Positions 1-7,367 of a stretch of DNA of 12,602 nucleotides are shown here, in pieces. Both the position numbers and the translations under genes were made by a program. The notes under the pieces were generated by a model that did not search any database, was not told the origin of the DNA, and saw only the letters and a program-made list of their open reading frames with translations. This DNA is from DTYU01 sp040757355 (GTDB taxonomy: Bacteria; Bacillota; Desulfotomaculia; Desulfotomaculales; Ammonificaceae): positions 1-12,602 of the forward strand of contig JBFLWY010000059.1 in NCBI GenBank assembly GCA_040757355.1. The letters run 5' to 3'. The stretch's first letter is position 1, and every line of letters begins with the position of its first letter.

Positions 1-2
1 CA

Positions 3-245
3 CAGCGGCTCAAAGAATCCGGGCTTGCTCTCCGCTTCGACGAAAGCGTGCTTGACTGGCTGCTCACTTTTAAGTGCAGGAACCGGCGTGAATGGGAGAG
101 GCTGATTGATGAAGAGATCTGTACCCAGCTGGCCGGCCACCTGGCCAACGCCGGACCGGACAGGGCCGAAACGCTGGTGGTGAAGCACGACGGCGGTTCG
201 GTGGTTATCGAATGTGGGCCGCGGGAGGAAGCGCGGGCACAATAG
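3..245 (+). CDS. C-terminal end of an AAA+/Clp-type ATPase (partial, 5' end outside the window)
   Basis: The reading frame is open from base 3 and stops with TAG at 243-245, giving 80 visible residues. The pattern (RLKESGLALRFDESVLDWLL, then a helix RREWERLIDEEICTQLA, then a short strand pair LVVKHDGGSVVIE) resembles the small C-terminal domain of ClpB/ClpA-type unfoldases, where a winged helix is followed by a final beta-hairpin. The usual Clp motif with a Gly-Ala-Arg before the last long helix is replaced by CRNRREWERL, so it would be a divergent member. An internal GTG at 48 is probably not the real start, because similarity continues upstream of it. A 231-base gap with a palindrome separates it from the CRISPR genes, so a role in defence is not implied. 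It could instead be another AAA+ family; the identification rests on the tail only. Confidence 0.5.
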   Translation, partial: QRLKESGLALRFDESVLDWLLTFKCRNRREWERLIDEEICTQLAGHLANAGPDRAETLVVKHDGGSVVIECGPREEARAQ

Positions 246-343
246 GGCTTCCTCCTGGATGTATGCCTTGTATTCAGTAAATCCGTAAAGGAGTCGCCCA
301 TGAAACGTCAAGGCTCCGCGAAGGATGAAAATATAGGCGGTTC

Positions 344-349
344 TATAAT
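344..349 (+). promoter_or_regulatory. Candidate -10 box of the cas operon promoter
   Basis: The hexamer TATAAT is a perfect sigma-A -10 consensus about 130 bases upstream of the cas10 start. The positions 17 bases upstream (321-326, AAGGAT) do not resemble TTGACA and there is no extended TG motif, so the assignment is weak. A start site near 356 would give a leader of about 120 bases that contains the palindrome at 368-392. Confidence 0.25.
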
Positions 350-367
350 GTGTGGTTTCTTTCGAGC

Positions 368-392
368 GTGACAGAGAACCGTCCCCTGACAC
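368..392. repeat. REP-like imperfect palindrome
   Basis: Bases 368-374 (GTGACAG) pair with 386-392 (CTGACAC) with one A-A mismatch, around a core containing AACCGTCC. The sequence style (GAGAACCGTCCCCTG flanked by GTGACA/TGACAC) is like short dispersed palindromes I know from clostridial genomes, often near IS200-like transposases. That family link is from memory and untested. It lies in the presumed 5' untranslated region of the cas operon, where a hairpin could matter for expression. Confidence 0.4.
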
Positions 393-476
393 ATGCTGAA
401 TTTTTGGCGTAGAAGATAATTCTCCAACATTTGCGGTTTGTCACCTGAATATCTGTTTCGGCCGGGAGGTGGATTG

Positions 477-2489
477 ATGGAATCAATGACGACACCAGAT
501 AAAGATTCGGCAGGTGAAGACACCTGGAAAGAGAGTAAAGCGAAGGCGGCACGCGCCGTAACGGAGAGCCTGAAGGCAGCCTGGCAGCGGGAAAAGGGCT
601 CGGACGCCCCTCCCTCTCCGTGGGATTCCTGGGAAGATGTGCAGGGTAAGGTTGAAGCCGCGTTTGAGAACGCCCAAGAAGCGAGGAAAGGCGGCCAAGA
701 GGCGATGGAGGGCGACCGGGAAGCGTTTTTAGAACGCGCACGCTCGTTTGAGCCCGAAAAGCCGCTGCTGGCGCTGGCGATCGCTGATGTTGACCAGATC
801 CAGCCCTACGTCTTCGAGTCAGCCAAGATACCGGAGATGCGGGGGGCCAGCGAGCTGATCAACCAGCTCGGGGATGAAGGGCTAAAGGATGTCTTGAAAG
901 CTAAAGGACTGCCGGAGGAAGTCATTATTTACCACCGCGGCGGCGGGGCGATGTTCTTAGCGCCTTTGGCGCAGGCTGAGGAGGTGTGCGCGGCGCTGGA
1001 AGAAAAATACCTGCGCAAAACGCTGATAGCAAGCATCACCGCTGTTCACCTGCCGGTCCGGCTGCGCCAGCTCCTTAGATCAAAAGATTTTCAGCAGATC
1101 CGCAACGAACTCATTCACCGGCTGCAGATCAGGAAGCTTCAGAAACCGTCGCCCGTTCACTTCGAATGGCTGCCTGTGGCGCGCCGCTGCCAGGCCTGCC
1201 ACATCCGGCCGGCTACCGGTGTTTACACAGAATCGGCGGATCAGCCTGAGCTGTGCGAGGCGTGCTGGAAAAAACGCAGAGAAGGGCAAGAAGCAAAGTT
1301 ACCAAGCGGTTTTATCAGTTATTTGAAAAGGTATCAGGAGAAATACGGGAGACAAGCGCCGTATCTGGAAACAATCATGGCTGATAAGAAAGCTGTTCCC
1401 GATGAAGATGACATCAACAAGATACGCCGTGCCGAAACCCTGGAGGAGCTTTCATCCAACGGCTATGTCGGGGTGATCGCTGCCGACGGTGACAGCGTGG
1501 GCGGTATCCTGCCAAGGCTCAATTCGCTCGCGGAGTATGTGCATTTTTCGCGAAAACTATACGATCTTTCCACCGGGTGTGTGTACGAGTCTTTGGCAAC
1601 GGTTCTCCGCGCCGGGCGCAAAGAGCAACCTGACGGCGGGGAAAAGAGATGCTTCCACCCCTTCGAGCTGGTTGCCCTCGGCGGCGACGACCTGTTTCTG
1701 ATCCTGCCCGCAAAGAGTGCTCTGGCTATGGTGCAAGAAATCACCCGCCGCTGGGAGGAAGGCCGCGCCGGCATAATCCCCCCCGGCAGGAATGACCTCC
1801 CGCCGCCCACGCTCTCCTTCGGCCTGCTCATCTGCCCGCACACCCTGCCGCTTTACTTCATGCACCAGCTTTCCCAGCAACTGCTCCGGCACGCCAAATC
1901 GACCCGTCTCAAGAAAAAGCTGCAAAACAAGGCGGACGGTTTGCCGGGCTACATTGACTTTCTCTTCTTGAAGTCGAGCGGCGTGCCGCGCACCGACGCT
2001 GTGCAGATGCAGAAGGTCCTCTATGAATATAAACACGAGAGCGAACCGAGGGTCAGGCTGCGGCTGACGGAGCGGCCGTACCCGCTGGAGGCTTTCCATG
2101 ATCTGGTCAGGACCGCCGGCGCGCTGAAGCAGGCCGGCCTGACCCGCACGCAGCGCCATTCTTTGGCCCGCAGCCTGCGTCTCGGAAGGTTCCGGTCCAC
2201 GATGGACGTGATGCTCTACTGGGCGCGGCGGCCTCGGGACGAAAAGGGAGAGGAAATCCGCACCGCATTCGGAAAATGGATCGAGCGGCTCCAGGGCGGA
2301 TCCAGCGGGCAGTCCGGCGTACAGTCCGGCGGGCAGCTGGTTTTCCCGTGGCGTGAAGAAAAACGCGGCGGGCAGGCGCTATGGACGACCCAACTGCTGG
2401 ATGTTTTGGAGTTAATGGAGTGGGTGGAGGTGAGTATGACCGATGCGGCTTCAAATAACGGTAACCTGGGTGCTGGCAACGCCTCTTAG
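477..2489 (+). CDS. cas10: Cas10, type III effector large subunit: cyclase without HD nuclease
   Basis: Large subunit of the type III interference complex, predicted to make cyclic oligoadenylate from ATP when target RNA is bound. The 670-residue protein has Palm 1 at about 98-113 (ALAIADVDQIQPYVF), a zinc finger with CxxC pairs at C238/C241 and C260/C263, and Palm 2 at about 333-405 with ADGDSVGG and the catalytic GGDD at 402-405. A helical C-terminal region follows. Only about 95 charged, helical residues precede Palm 1, too few for an HD domain, and no HD motif is visible. So DNase activity should be absent, as is usual for III-D. I chose ATG 477 over TTG 438 because GGGAGGTGG (464-472) sits just upstream. 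Residues about 607-620 form a Gly/Ser/Gln linker. The 3' end overlaps the next gene by 47 bases. Confidence 0.95.
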   Translation: MESMTTPDKDSAGEDTWKESKAKAARAVTESLKAAWQREKGSDAPPSPWDSWEDVQGKVEAAFENAQEARKGGQEAMEGDREAFLERARSFEPEKPLLALAIADVDQIQPYVFESAKIPEMRGASELINQLGDEGLKDVLKAKGLPEEVIIYHRGGGAMFLAPLAQAEEVCAALEEKYLRKTLIASITAVHLPVRLRQLLRSKDFQQIRNELIHRLQIRKLQKPSPVHFEWLPVARRCQACHIRPATGVYTESADQPELCEACWKKRREGQEAKLPSGFISYLKRYQEKYGRQAPYLETIMADKKAVPDEDDINKIRRAETLEELSSNGYVGVIAADGDSVGGILPRLNSLAEYVHFSRKLYDLSTGCVYESLATVLRAGRKEQPDGGEKRCFHPFELVALGGDDLFLILPAKSALAMVQEITRRWEEGRAGIIPPGRNDLPPPTLSFGLLICPHTLPLYFMHQLSQQLLRHAKSTRLKKKLQNKADGLPGYIDFLFLKSSGVPRTDAVQMQKVLYEYKHESEPRVRLRLTERPYPLEAFHDLVRTAGALKQAGLTRTQRHSLARSLRLGRFRSTMDVMLYWARRPRDEKGEEIRTAFGKWIERLQGGSSGQSGVQSGGQLVFPWREEKRGGQALWTTQLLDVLELMEWVEVSMTDAASNNGNLGAGNAS

Positions 2490-3153
2490 CATCGCCGGCG
2501 CGCCGGCCGACAACCCTCTGGTGGATGTGCCGCTTTTGCGGCGCTACAGCGCGGTTTACAGCCCCACGGTATTTCTGCCTGCCTCGACCGTCAAGGGAAA
2601 GCTGCGCGGGGAAGCGGAAAGGCTGCTGCGCACGCTCGGCTTTGACGGCAAGCTTTGCCGGGGCAGAAAACCGGAGACGATGTGTCCCGCCTACTGGTGG
2701 GATAAGGGTAACGGCCCGGAAGATGACCTCTGTGTCCTCTGCCGCCTCTTCGGCGCGCCGGGACGGCCTTCCGCCTTGTACTTCAGCGACGTCACCGCGG
2801 ATAACCTCAAGAGCGAGGATGCGGTTGTCCGCCCGGGAGTCGGCATCTCGCGTGTCCGCGGCACAGCCCGGGAGGACCTCTTGTTTTTCACCGAGACCGC
2901 GCCGGCGGTTCCGGAGGGGATAAGATTTGGGCAGGGCATTATTGAGGGCGAGGTGCCTGATGCGGCTTCGGCCGGTTTGCTGTGGGCGGCGGTGCAGCAG
3001 GTCGCTGCTTTCGGCAACGGGCGCTCCCGCGGCCGCGGCTGGCTGAAAACGAGAGAAGTGAAAGTAGAGGTTGATGGTGCGGAATGGAGCAAAGAGAAGA
3101 TTCAACAAGCCCTCTCGCAGTGGCTGGCGAAAGCAGGTGGGGCAAATGGCTGA
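2443..3153 (+). CDS. cas7: Cas7 backbone subunit 1 (Csm3-like RAMP)
   Basis: A 236-residue RAMP protein that should form part of the crRNA-binding backbone. Visible motifs: FLPASTVKGKLR at 44-55, the counterpart of the IPGSSLKG(x)LR signature; a zinc site C72, C81, C97, C100 ending in CVLCRLFG; PGVGISRVRGTA at 131-142; and the glycine-rich loop FGNGRSRGRGW at 190-200. D23 (in ADNPLV) is placed like the catalytic Asp of Csm3 that cuts target RNA every 6 nt; D28 is an alternative. The start at 2443 is supported by GGAGGTGAG at 2427-2435, inside the end of cas10. The stop overlaps the csx10 start by 8 bases, indicating translational coupling. In variant III-D complexes this position corresponds to the Cas7 part of a Cas7-Cas5-Cas11 fusion. 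Confidence 0.9.
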   Translation: MRLQITVTWVLATPLSIAGAPADNPLVDVPLLRRYSAVYSPTVFLPASTVKGKLRGEAERLLRTLGFDGKLCRGRKPETMCPAYWWDKGNGPEDDLCVLCRLFGAPGRPSALYFSDVTADNLKSEDAVVRPGVGISRVRGTAREDLLFFTETAPAVPEGIRFGQGIIEGEVPDAASAGLLWAAVQQVAAFGNGRSRGRGWLKTREVKVEVDGAEWSKEKIQQALSQWLAKAGGANG

Positions 3154-4396
3154 GGATAAACACCGTACTACGCTTTATGTGGAGCTGCGAGCTTTGGAGC
3201 CCTTGCATTTGGGCGGCCGGCATCTCTACGGCTCCTACCGCGCAGGCGAAACCGTGCTCCACGGCGGCCGGGTGCTGGCGGCCCTGGCCGAAGCAGCCGG
3301 TGAGTTTCCGCTGTTCGGCGGCGGGAACAATATCATTATAGAAGATGCGCCCATAGCGATAGGGCCTGCCAGTGTCAATTATCAGGTGGTTTATTTGCCC
3401 TTAACCGCTGAAACGTGTAAAACGTTTTCCGGAAGCTGGTTCCTCGAACCCGATAAAAATTCCGGGAAGGAGGAACGTCATGGATTTTGGGATACATTAA
3501 TTTGGCGTTGGCTTGTACATAACCGGAGGTGGACGGATTTTGCTATACCCTTGTGGGGTTGTTGCATGAAATGCGGAGAAGCTGCAAAACCAGCTTCCGG
3601 TTTTGTTGAACGCTGGCTCCGCCGTGCTGATGAACGGTTGGAATACCGGTATCAAGCTGGTGAAACGTTTGCGGAAAGGCGGACCCATACCGCAATTAAT
3701 CCGGCTCGTGGCGTTGCCGAGTTTGGGATGTTGTTTACTGAAGATTTGCTTCTCGAAGATACTGTACGCTATGTAAGGGTCCGTCTGCAGGGCACGGAGA
3801 ACGAGGTAAAGAAGCGTTTGGAAGACTTAGAGAAGTTGTTTGAACATTCATTTTCGGTGGGCGGGGCAAAGTCTCGGGGGCATGGCAAAATGAATGCGGA
3901 GCTGCGAAGGGATGCTAAACCGGAGGCTGAACCGCTTGGCGAGCGGATAGAGCGATTTGACGAGCTTGTCAAGAAGATGGCGGGTAACCTTCTTGAAGAA
4001 GAAGAGAAAAAAAGAATCTATTTTGTAATCACCACGCAATCGGCGGTCGTCTTGCCGGATCAAGATGTCTGTCCGGACTGGCACATCCGTGAGGGCGATC
4101 AGGGCGGTTGGCAGTCAATTTTTCCTAGACTTACCAGCTTACGGGATAGTCGCTTGGAATTTTTCCAACACCGTTTCACGCAGGTGACAGGCTGGTCGAC
4201 GCTATGGAACCTGCCGAAGCCAGCGCTACGGGCCATTGCCCCGGGCAGTGTCTATCTTTTTTCAACGGCGGCTGAACCGGCTGACCTGGAGGCGGTAGCG
4301 GCTGAACTGGAATTCTCGGGCGGAGGGCTGTTCAGGGCAGAAGGATACGGTGCTTTGAATGTCTCTGATCCTTTTCACAGGGAGGTTAGATTATGA
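3146..4396 (+). CDS. csx10: Csx10, Cas5-type RAMP subunit of subtype III-D
   Basis: A 416-residue protein with two RAMP-like halves, the length and build of Csx10, the III-D version of Cas5 that caps the crRNA 5' tag. The first half starts with LYVELRALEPLHLGG and contains THTAINPARGVAEFG at 180-194, close to the Csx10 pattern in which a TH(x)AIN motif precedes an acidic EDLL segment, then a glycine-rich loop SVGGAKSRGHGK at 237-248. A second RAMP fold seems to begin near 290 (RIYFVITTQSAVVLPD) and ends with GGGLFRAEGYGALNV at 392-406. A Cys cluster (C139, C140, C143) may bind metal. I chose ATG 3146, after AGGTGGGG at 3135-3142; it overlaps the cas7 stop. The frame is open further upstream but has no ribosome site there. 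GC content falls sharply after about base 3310. The stop forms ATGA with cas11. Confidence 0.78.
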   Translation: MAEDKHRTTLYVELRALEPLHLGGRHLYGSYRAGETVLHGGRVLAALAEAAGEFPLFGGGNNIIIEDAPIAIGPASVNYQVVYLPLTAETCKTFSGSWFLEPDKNSGKEERHGFWDTLIWRWLVHNRRWTDFAIPLWGCCMKCGEAAKPASGFVERWLRRADERLEYRYQAGETFAERRTHTAINPARGVAEFGMLFTEDLLLEDTVRYVRVRLQGTENEVKKRLEDLEKLFEHSFSVGGAKSRGHGKMNAELRRDAKPEAEPLGERIERFDELVKKMAGNLLEEEEKKRIYFVITTQSAVVLPDQDVCPDWHIREGDQGGWQSIFPRLTSLRDSRLEFFQHRFTQVTGWSTLWNLPKPALRAIAPGSVYLFSTAAEPADLEAVAAELEFSGGGLFRAEGYGALNVSDPFHREVRL

Positions 4397-4872
4397 GTAT
4401 GTCCATCGAGTTGATAAGGGTGCTTGGCAAGATAGAGGGCAAGATCATTGAGGAGGCGAAGGGTCTCATAAGCAAACACAAGTTTGATGCTGAAGATACA
4501 CCGCGTACCCAGTTCAAACTTGCCACAACTGCAGCACGCGAAGCCGGGGACCTGAATTCCGTCAAAGCCTTTCTTGCTTACCAGGCCAGCCGGGACAAGA
4601 AAGTATGGGGGCATAGCTACAATAACGAGTTATTTATTCAGCGGGCATGGGAATTGCTAAAATACCTGATTAAGAACCTTGAAAAAGAGGCAAAGAAAAA
4701 GCAGGTTTGGTCTGAGGAAGATGATCAGGAAAGATTGAAACTGAGGGTTGCGGAACTGTTTTTTGCCCATCTTCAACGGGCTTTTGAAATATGGAAAGAT
4801 GCGGAGGCAAGACGTTACTATTTTGGCGATGACGAGCAAAATCGTGGAGGGGGTGTTGAGGGTGCCTCCTAA
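4393..4872 (+). CDS. cas11: Cas11 small subunit (Csm2/Cmr5-like)
   Basis: A 159-residue, almost wholly helical protein in the position of the small subunit that lines the type III complex and contacts target RNA. The segment TPRTQFKLATTAAREAG (36-52) followed by VKAFLAYQASRDKKVW (57-72) resembles the Csm2-type pattern of a conserved Gln near a helix start, then a second helix carrying a Tyr-Gln and an Arg before Trp. This match is by eye. A Lys-rich stretch around 95-104 could contact nucleic acid. Start ATG 4393 overlaps the csx10 stop as ATGA, with GGAGG at 4381-4385; ATG 4399 is a possible alternative. In fused III-D variants Cas11 follows Cas5 in the same polypeptide, which fits this placement. 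Confidence 0.7.
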   Translation: MSMSIELIRVLGKIEGKIIEEAKGLISKHKFDAEDTPRTQFKLATTAAREAGDLNSVKAFLAYQASRDKKVWGHSYNNELFIQRAWELLKYLIKNLEKEAKKKQVWSEEDDQERLKLRVAELFFAHLQRAFEIWKDAEARRYYFGDDEQNRGGGVEGAS

Positions 4873-5773
4873 CTGCCTTCACCTGGAAAAGCTGTCTTCG
4901 CTTACAATCTTGCAGGGCACTCTTGTATGTCAGACAGCCGTGCATATCGGTACAGGCGATCAGGTTATACCCGGGGGCGCGGACATGCCTGTGTTAAAAG
5001 ATGCCGCCGGGCGACCCTTCATCCCGGGATCCTCTTTAAAGGGGGTGTTGCGTTCCTTTGCGGAACGGCTTGTCGTTAGCCTTGTACCGGTTGGAGAAAA
5101 AGTGGATTACAATACCTTTGATGCAAAATTTACCAGTTGCCTGTTGCATACGGAAAGCCACTTCTGTCTGTCCACCTGCAGGGCTTTGCAGCAGGAATTT
5201 ACCAGCTTAAGGGAAAAAAACAAACTAAAGACCGACAGCGCGATTACCGCCTGGATTAAGAAGCGTACCTGCTCGGTCTGCCGTTTCTTCGGCAGCCCTT
5301 ACTTGGCGGGGCGTGTTTGGGTAAAAGACGCGTTCGTGGTTGGTGAGCCGCAGCCGCTCGAAGTGCGGGCAGGCGTTGCCATCGACCGGGACCGGCGCGC
5401 TGCTGCGGCCAAGCTGCTTTACGACCTTGAAGCGGTTCCGCCTTGCACTGGGTTTTCCTTGGAAATCCGGGTTGAAAACGCCGACAAAGCAGAACTCGGA
5501 CTACTTTTTATTGTACTGGAACAATTGAACAAAGGAGAAGTGCACCTGGGTGGACGTGGCAGTGCCGGCTTAGGCAGGGTGGATTTTCGGCGTGAATCGA
5601 TCCTCTATTTGGCCTCTGGCCGGGATGACGGGGCTGCGTTTAGGCAAAAGTATCTTGATCACCTTCTGGGTAAAAAGGTCGGTGTTCTTGATACCGCTGA
5701 AGCCGCAGCCTTTTTCGAAGACTGTAAATCTTCTTTTGCCCAAAGGATAAGGAAGGGGTGGGGCGATGTATAA
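4862..5773 (+). CDS. cas7: Cas7 backbone subunit 2 (Csm3-like RAMP)
   Basis: A 303-residue Csm3-like RAMP from GTG 4862. It has HIGTG at 28-32, then ADMPVLKDAAGRPFIPGSSL, which aligns position for position with the Csm3 loop carrying the catalytic Asp, so D41 is the predicted target-RNA cleavage residue. Next come a Cys-rich region (C93, C102, C106) and CSVCRFFGSP at 137-146, AGVAIDRDRR at 170-179 and the loop HLGGRGSAGLGRV at 228-240. The frame is open upstream to 4748, but GGAGGGGG at 4846-4853 is 8 bases before GTG 4862; TTG 4856 and ATG 4829 are alternatives. It overlaps the end of cas11 by 11 bases and its stop overlaps the next cas7 by 8 bases. A C-terminal extension after about 240 is helical and lacks known motifs. 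Confidence 0.9.
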   Translation: MPPNCLHLEKLSSLTILQGTLVCQTAVHIGTGDQVIPGGADMPVLKDAAGRPFIPGSSLKGVLRSFAERLVVSLVPVGEKVDYNTFDAKFTSCLLHTESHFCLSTCRALQQEFTSLREKNKLKTDSAITAWIKKRTCSVCRFFGSPYLAGRVWVKDAFVVGEPQPLEVRAGVAIDRDRRAAAAKLLYDLEAVPPCTGFSLEIRVENADKAELGLLFIVLEQLNKGEVHLGGRGSAGLGRVDFRRESILYLASGRDDGAAFRQKYLDHLLGKKVGVLDTAEAAAFFEDCKSSFAQRIRKGWGDV

Positions 5774-6776
5774 GTACCGGCTTTGCTGTTTAGCGCTTGA
5801 TATACGGATAGAACCCTGGGGGCCTGTTCTGGTTAAAAGCCCTAAGGAAGGTTCGGTTGATCCGGCGATTCCCGATATGAGTTTCGTACGAACCCATTCG
5901 CCCCATCCTGAAGGGCCGCGCGAAACGGTGTACCTTCCTGGGAGTTCTTTGAAAGGCGTGTTCCGGTCATACTGCGAAGGCATTAGTCGGGCTGTTGGCC
6001 TCCCGGTATGCAATCCTTTCGATGAAAAAAGCCCATGCCGTAAAGAGGAGAAAGAAAATCCTTACAAAGAATCCTGTCATATCTGCCGTCTCTTCGGTTC
6101 CACCCAACTGGGCGGACGGATCAGCATTTCGGACGCTTACCCCACCAAGGAAACGATTGAGAAAGCAAATAAAACCAATAATCGTACCGGTGTAGGAATA
6201 GACCGCCTTCTCGGCTCATCACTGTCCGGTGCCCTTTACGATTACGAGGTTGTGGAGCGTGGGAGCTTTCAGGCTCATATCAGATTGGAAAACTTCGAGC
6301 TATGGCAGGTGGGGCTGCTGGCGCTAGCCCTGCGTGCTTTAGATGCGGGGCACCTGCGCATCGGGCACGGCACCTCCCGCGGTATGGGGTTTGTAAAAGT
6401 TAGTACGCACCAAGCGGAGGTGCGATATACCGGATTGACAGTTGACGAGGAAAGAAGCTTCCGCAACCGCGCCGGCGAATTTCCGCTCCTGGATGATAAG
6501 GGTGAGTGTCTGCTTTACGGGGTTGCTGAGCTGCTTCCGGAAAAGGAAGCCGAAGCTTACGGAATGAGCCGTGGTGATTCTGTCCACGTGGCCGGTGTGG
6601 TCCCTGATAGCGTTGGTCTTGAAGTGTCCGTTATGTTGAAGAAAGAGAAAGCGGATTCTCCTCCGAATGGTGCGCTAGAGCAGTTTTTCGGGGAATGCGT
6701 AAAGAGATTTTCCCAAGAGGCTGATCCAAAAAAAGCGGGGCGCCAGCGGCTGATGTCGCTGCAACCCCGGGGGTAG
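5766..6776 (+). CDS. cas7: Cas7 backbone subunit 3 (Csm3-like RAMP)
   Basis: A 336-residue RAMP with YLPGSSLKGVFR at 56-67, the zinc cysteines C82, C91 and C104xxC107 (CHICRLFGS), TGVGIDRLLG at 141-150 followed by ALYDYEVV, and the glycine-rich loop IGHGTSRGMGFVKV at 199-212. D37 in PDMSFVRTH is the best candidate for the catalytic Asp, though the loop is longer than in Csm3. After residue 215 there is an extension of about 120 residues with a beta-rich part around 245-290 (GVAELLPEK, VHVAGVVPDSVG) that other Cas7s here lack. Start ATG 5766 overlaps the previous stop. Together with the preceding gene it corresponds to the two halves of the Cas7-2x fusion of variant III-D systems. Confidence 0.9.
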   Translation: MYKYRLCCLALDIRIEPWGPVLVKSPKEGSVDPAIPDMSFVRTHSPHPEGPRETVYLPGSSLKGVFRSYCEGISRAVGLPVCNPFDEKSPCRKEEKENPYKESCHICRLFGSTQLGGRISISDAYPTKETIEKANKTNNRTGVGIDRLLGSSLSGALYDYEVVERGSFQAHIRLENFELWQVGLLALALRALDAGHLRIGHGTSRGMGFVKVSTHQAEVRYTGLTVDEERSFRNRAGEFPLLDDKGECLLYGVAELLPEKEAEAYGMSRGDSVHVAGVVPDSVGLEVSVMLKKEKADSPPNGALEQFFGECVKRFSQEADPKKAGRQRLMSLQPRG

Positions 6777-6785
6777 GGGAGGCTA

Positions 6786-7367
6786 ATGAACGTAATGGTT
6801 AGTGAACAAGGCTGCCTCTTGAGAGGGGAGAGTCGAAGGATAGATGATTTTACAGAAAAGCTAAAAAAGTTTTTGTCGCATTATTCCGGCTGCTTTTACG
6901 CTCAGCACATATTTAAGGACGGAGAACAGGGTGTCTATATAGCGGCTGCTCTGCCAAAGGACTTTGGGATGGACGGCTGGGAACAAGGACGCGTCTTCAA
7001 TGACGGGTTTGAACTCCGCTGGCAGAGAAGCGGAGAGCTGGTAAGGCTCTTATTACTGTTCGAGCGTCAAGAAGAATCCCTGCCCGACTTCTGTACCTGG
7101 GAGGAACGATTCGGCTTCCATTTTAAAGCCGGCATTTATATTTATGAAGTAGAGCCTACACGGCACCTGCTGGTAGGTTCCTATTACCCGGGCCGTAATT
7201 TTTTCGCGGAAGCGGGTATACCCCGGAAGTTCATTTACCCCGGACTGACTGCTGGTCTTCGCCAGGGAACCCGTGCCGTTTTAGAGGGTAAAAACTACCG
7301 GCGCCGTGGGAGAGTGGTATTGACGCGGTTTACTCATTTTGCCGTAGATACGGTAGAAAGCGAGTGA
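6786..7367 (+). CDS. csx19: Csx19-like subtype III-D protein
   Basis: A 193-residue soluble protein with no RAMP motifs. Its central stretch GRVFNDGFELRWQRSGELVR (68-87), followed by a run of Leu, resembles the conserved middle of the Csx19 family (TIGR03984), in which an F(x)ELRW(x)R pattern precedes a hydrophobic strand. Csx19 is found almost only in III-D loci and is a structural component in the variant III-D complex. The position between Cas7 genes and the inserted Cas7 is as expected. The rest alternates beta strands and turns, with an aromatic-rich part (SYYPGRNFF, 132-140). Start ATG 6786 has AGGGGAGG only 3 bases upstream; ATG 6795 is an alternative. The stop overlaps the next start as GTGA. 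The family match is from memory and moderately secure. Confidence 0.58.
   Translation: MNVMVSEQGCLLRGESRRIDDFTEKLKKFLSHYSGCFYAQHIFKDGEQGVYIAAALPKDFGMDGWEQGRVFNDGFELRWQRSGELVRLLLLFERQEESLPDFCTWEERFGFHFKAGIYIYEVEPTRHLLVGSYYPGRNFFAEAGIPRKFIYPGLTAGLRQGTRAVLEGKNYRRRGRVVLTRFTHFAVDTVESE

Larger units (their letters stand above)
246..476. other. Intergenic region upstream of the cas operon
   Basis: This 231-base gap holds a perfect TATAAT hexamer (344-349), an imperfect palindrome (368-392) and a 24-codon open frame at 300-371 preceded by AAAGGAG. It should contain the promoter of the cas operon because everything downstream to cas6 is close-packed. No convincing -35 box lies 16-18 bases upstream of the TATAAT. 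I see no tRNA, riboswitch or intrinsic terminator with a T-tract after the Clp-like gene. Confidence 0.5.

Noticed and set aside
300..371. 24-codon frame with AAAGGAG upstream (MKRQGSAKDENIGG...)
   Set aside because: The ribosome site is good, but the peptide is very short, the TATAAT lies inside it and it ends in the palindrome. It could be a leader peptide, but nothing else supports it.
438..476. TTG 438 as the cas10 start
   Set aside because: ATG 477 has GGGAGGTGG at proper spacing; TTG 438 has no ribosome site and would add 13 residues without similarity.
477..770. Possible HD domain at the Cas10 N-terminus
   Set aside because: The segment is only about 95 residues, charged and helical, with no His-Asp pair in suitable context.
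2107..3108. 333-codon open frame on the minus strand
   Set aside because: It lies antisense to cas10 and cas7, whose motifs are clear; its translation is Arg/Pro/Ala-rich and shows no domain. It is a product of high GC.
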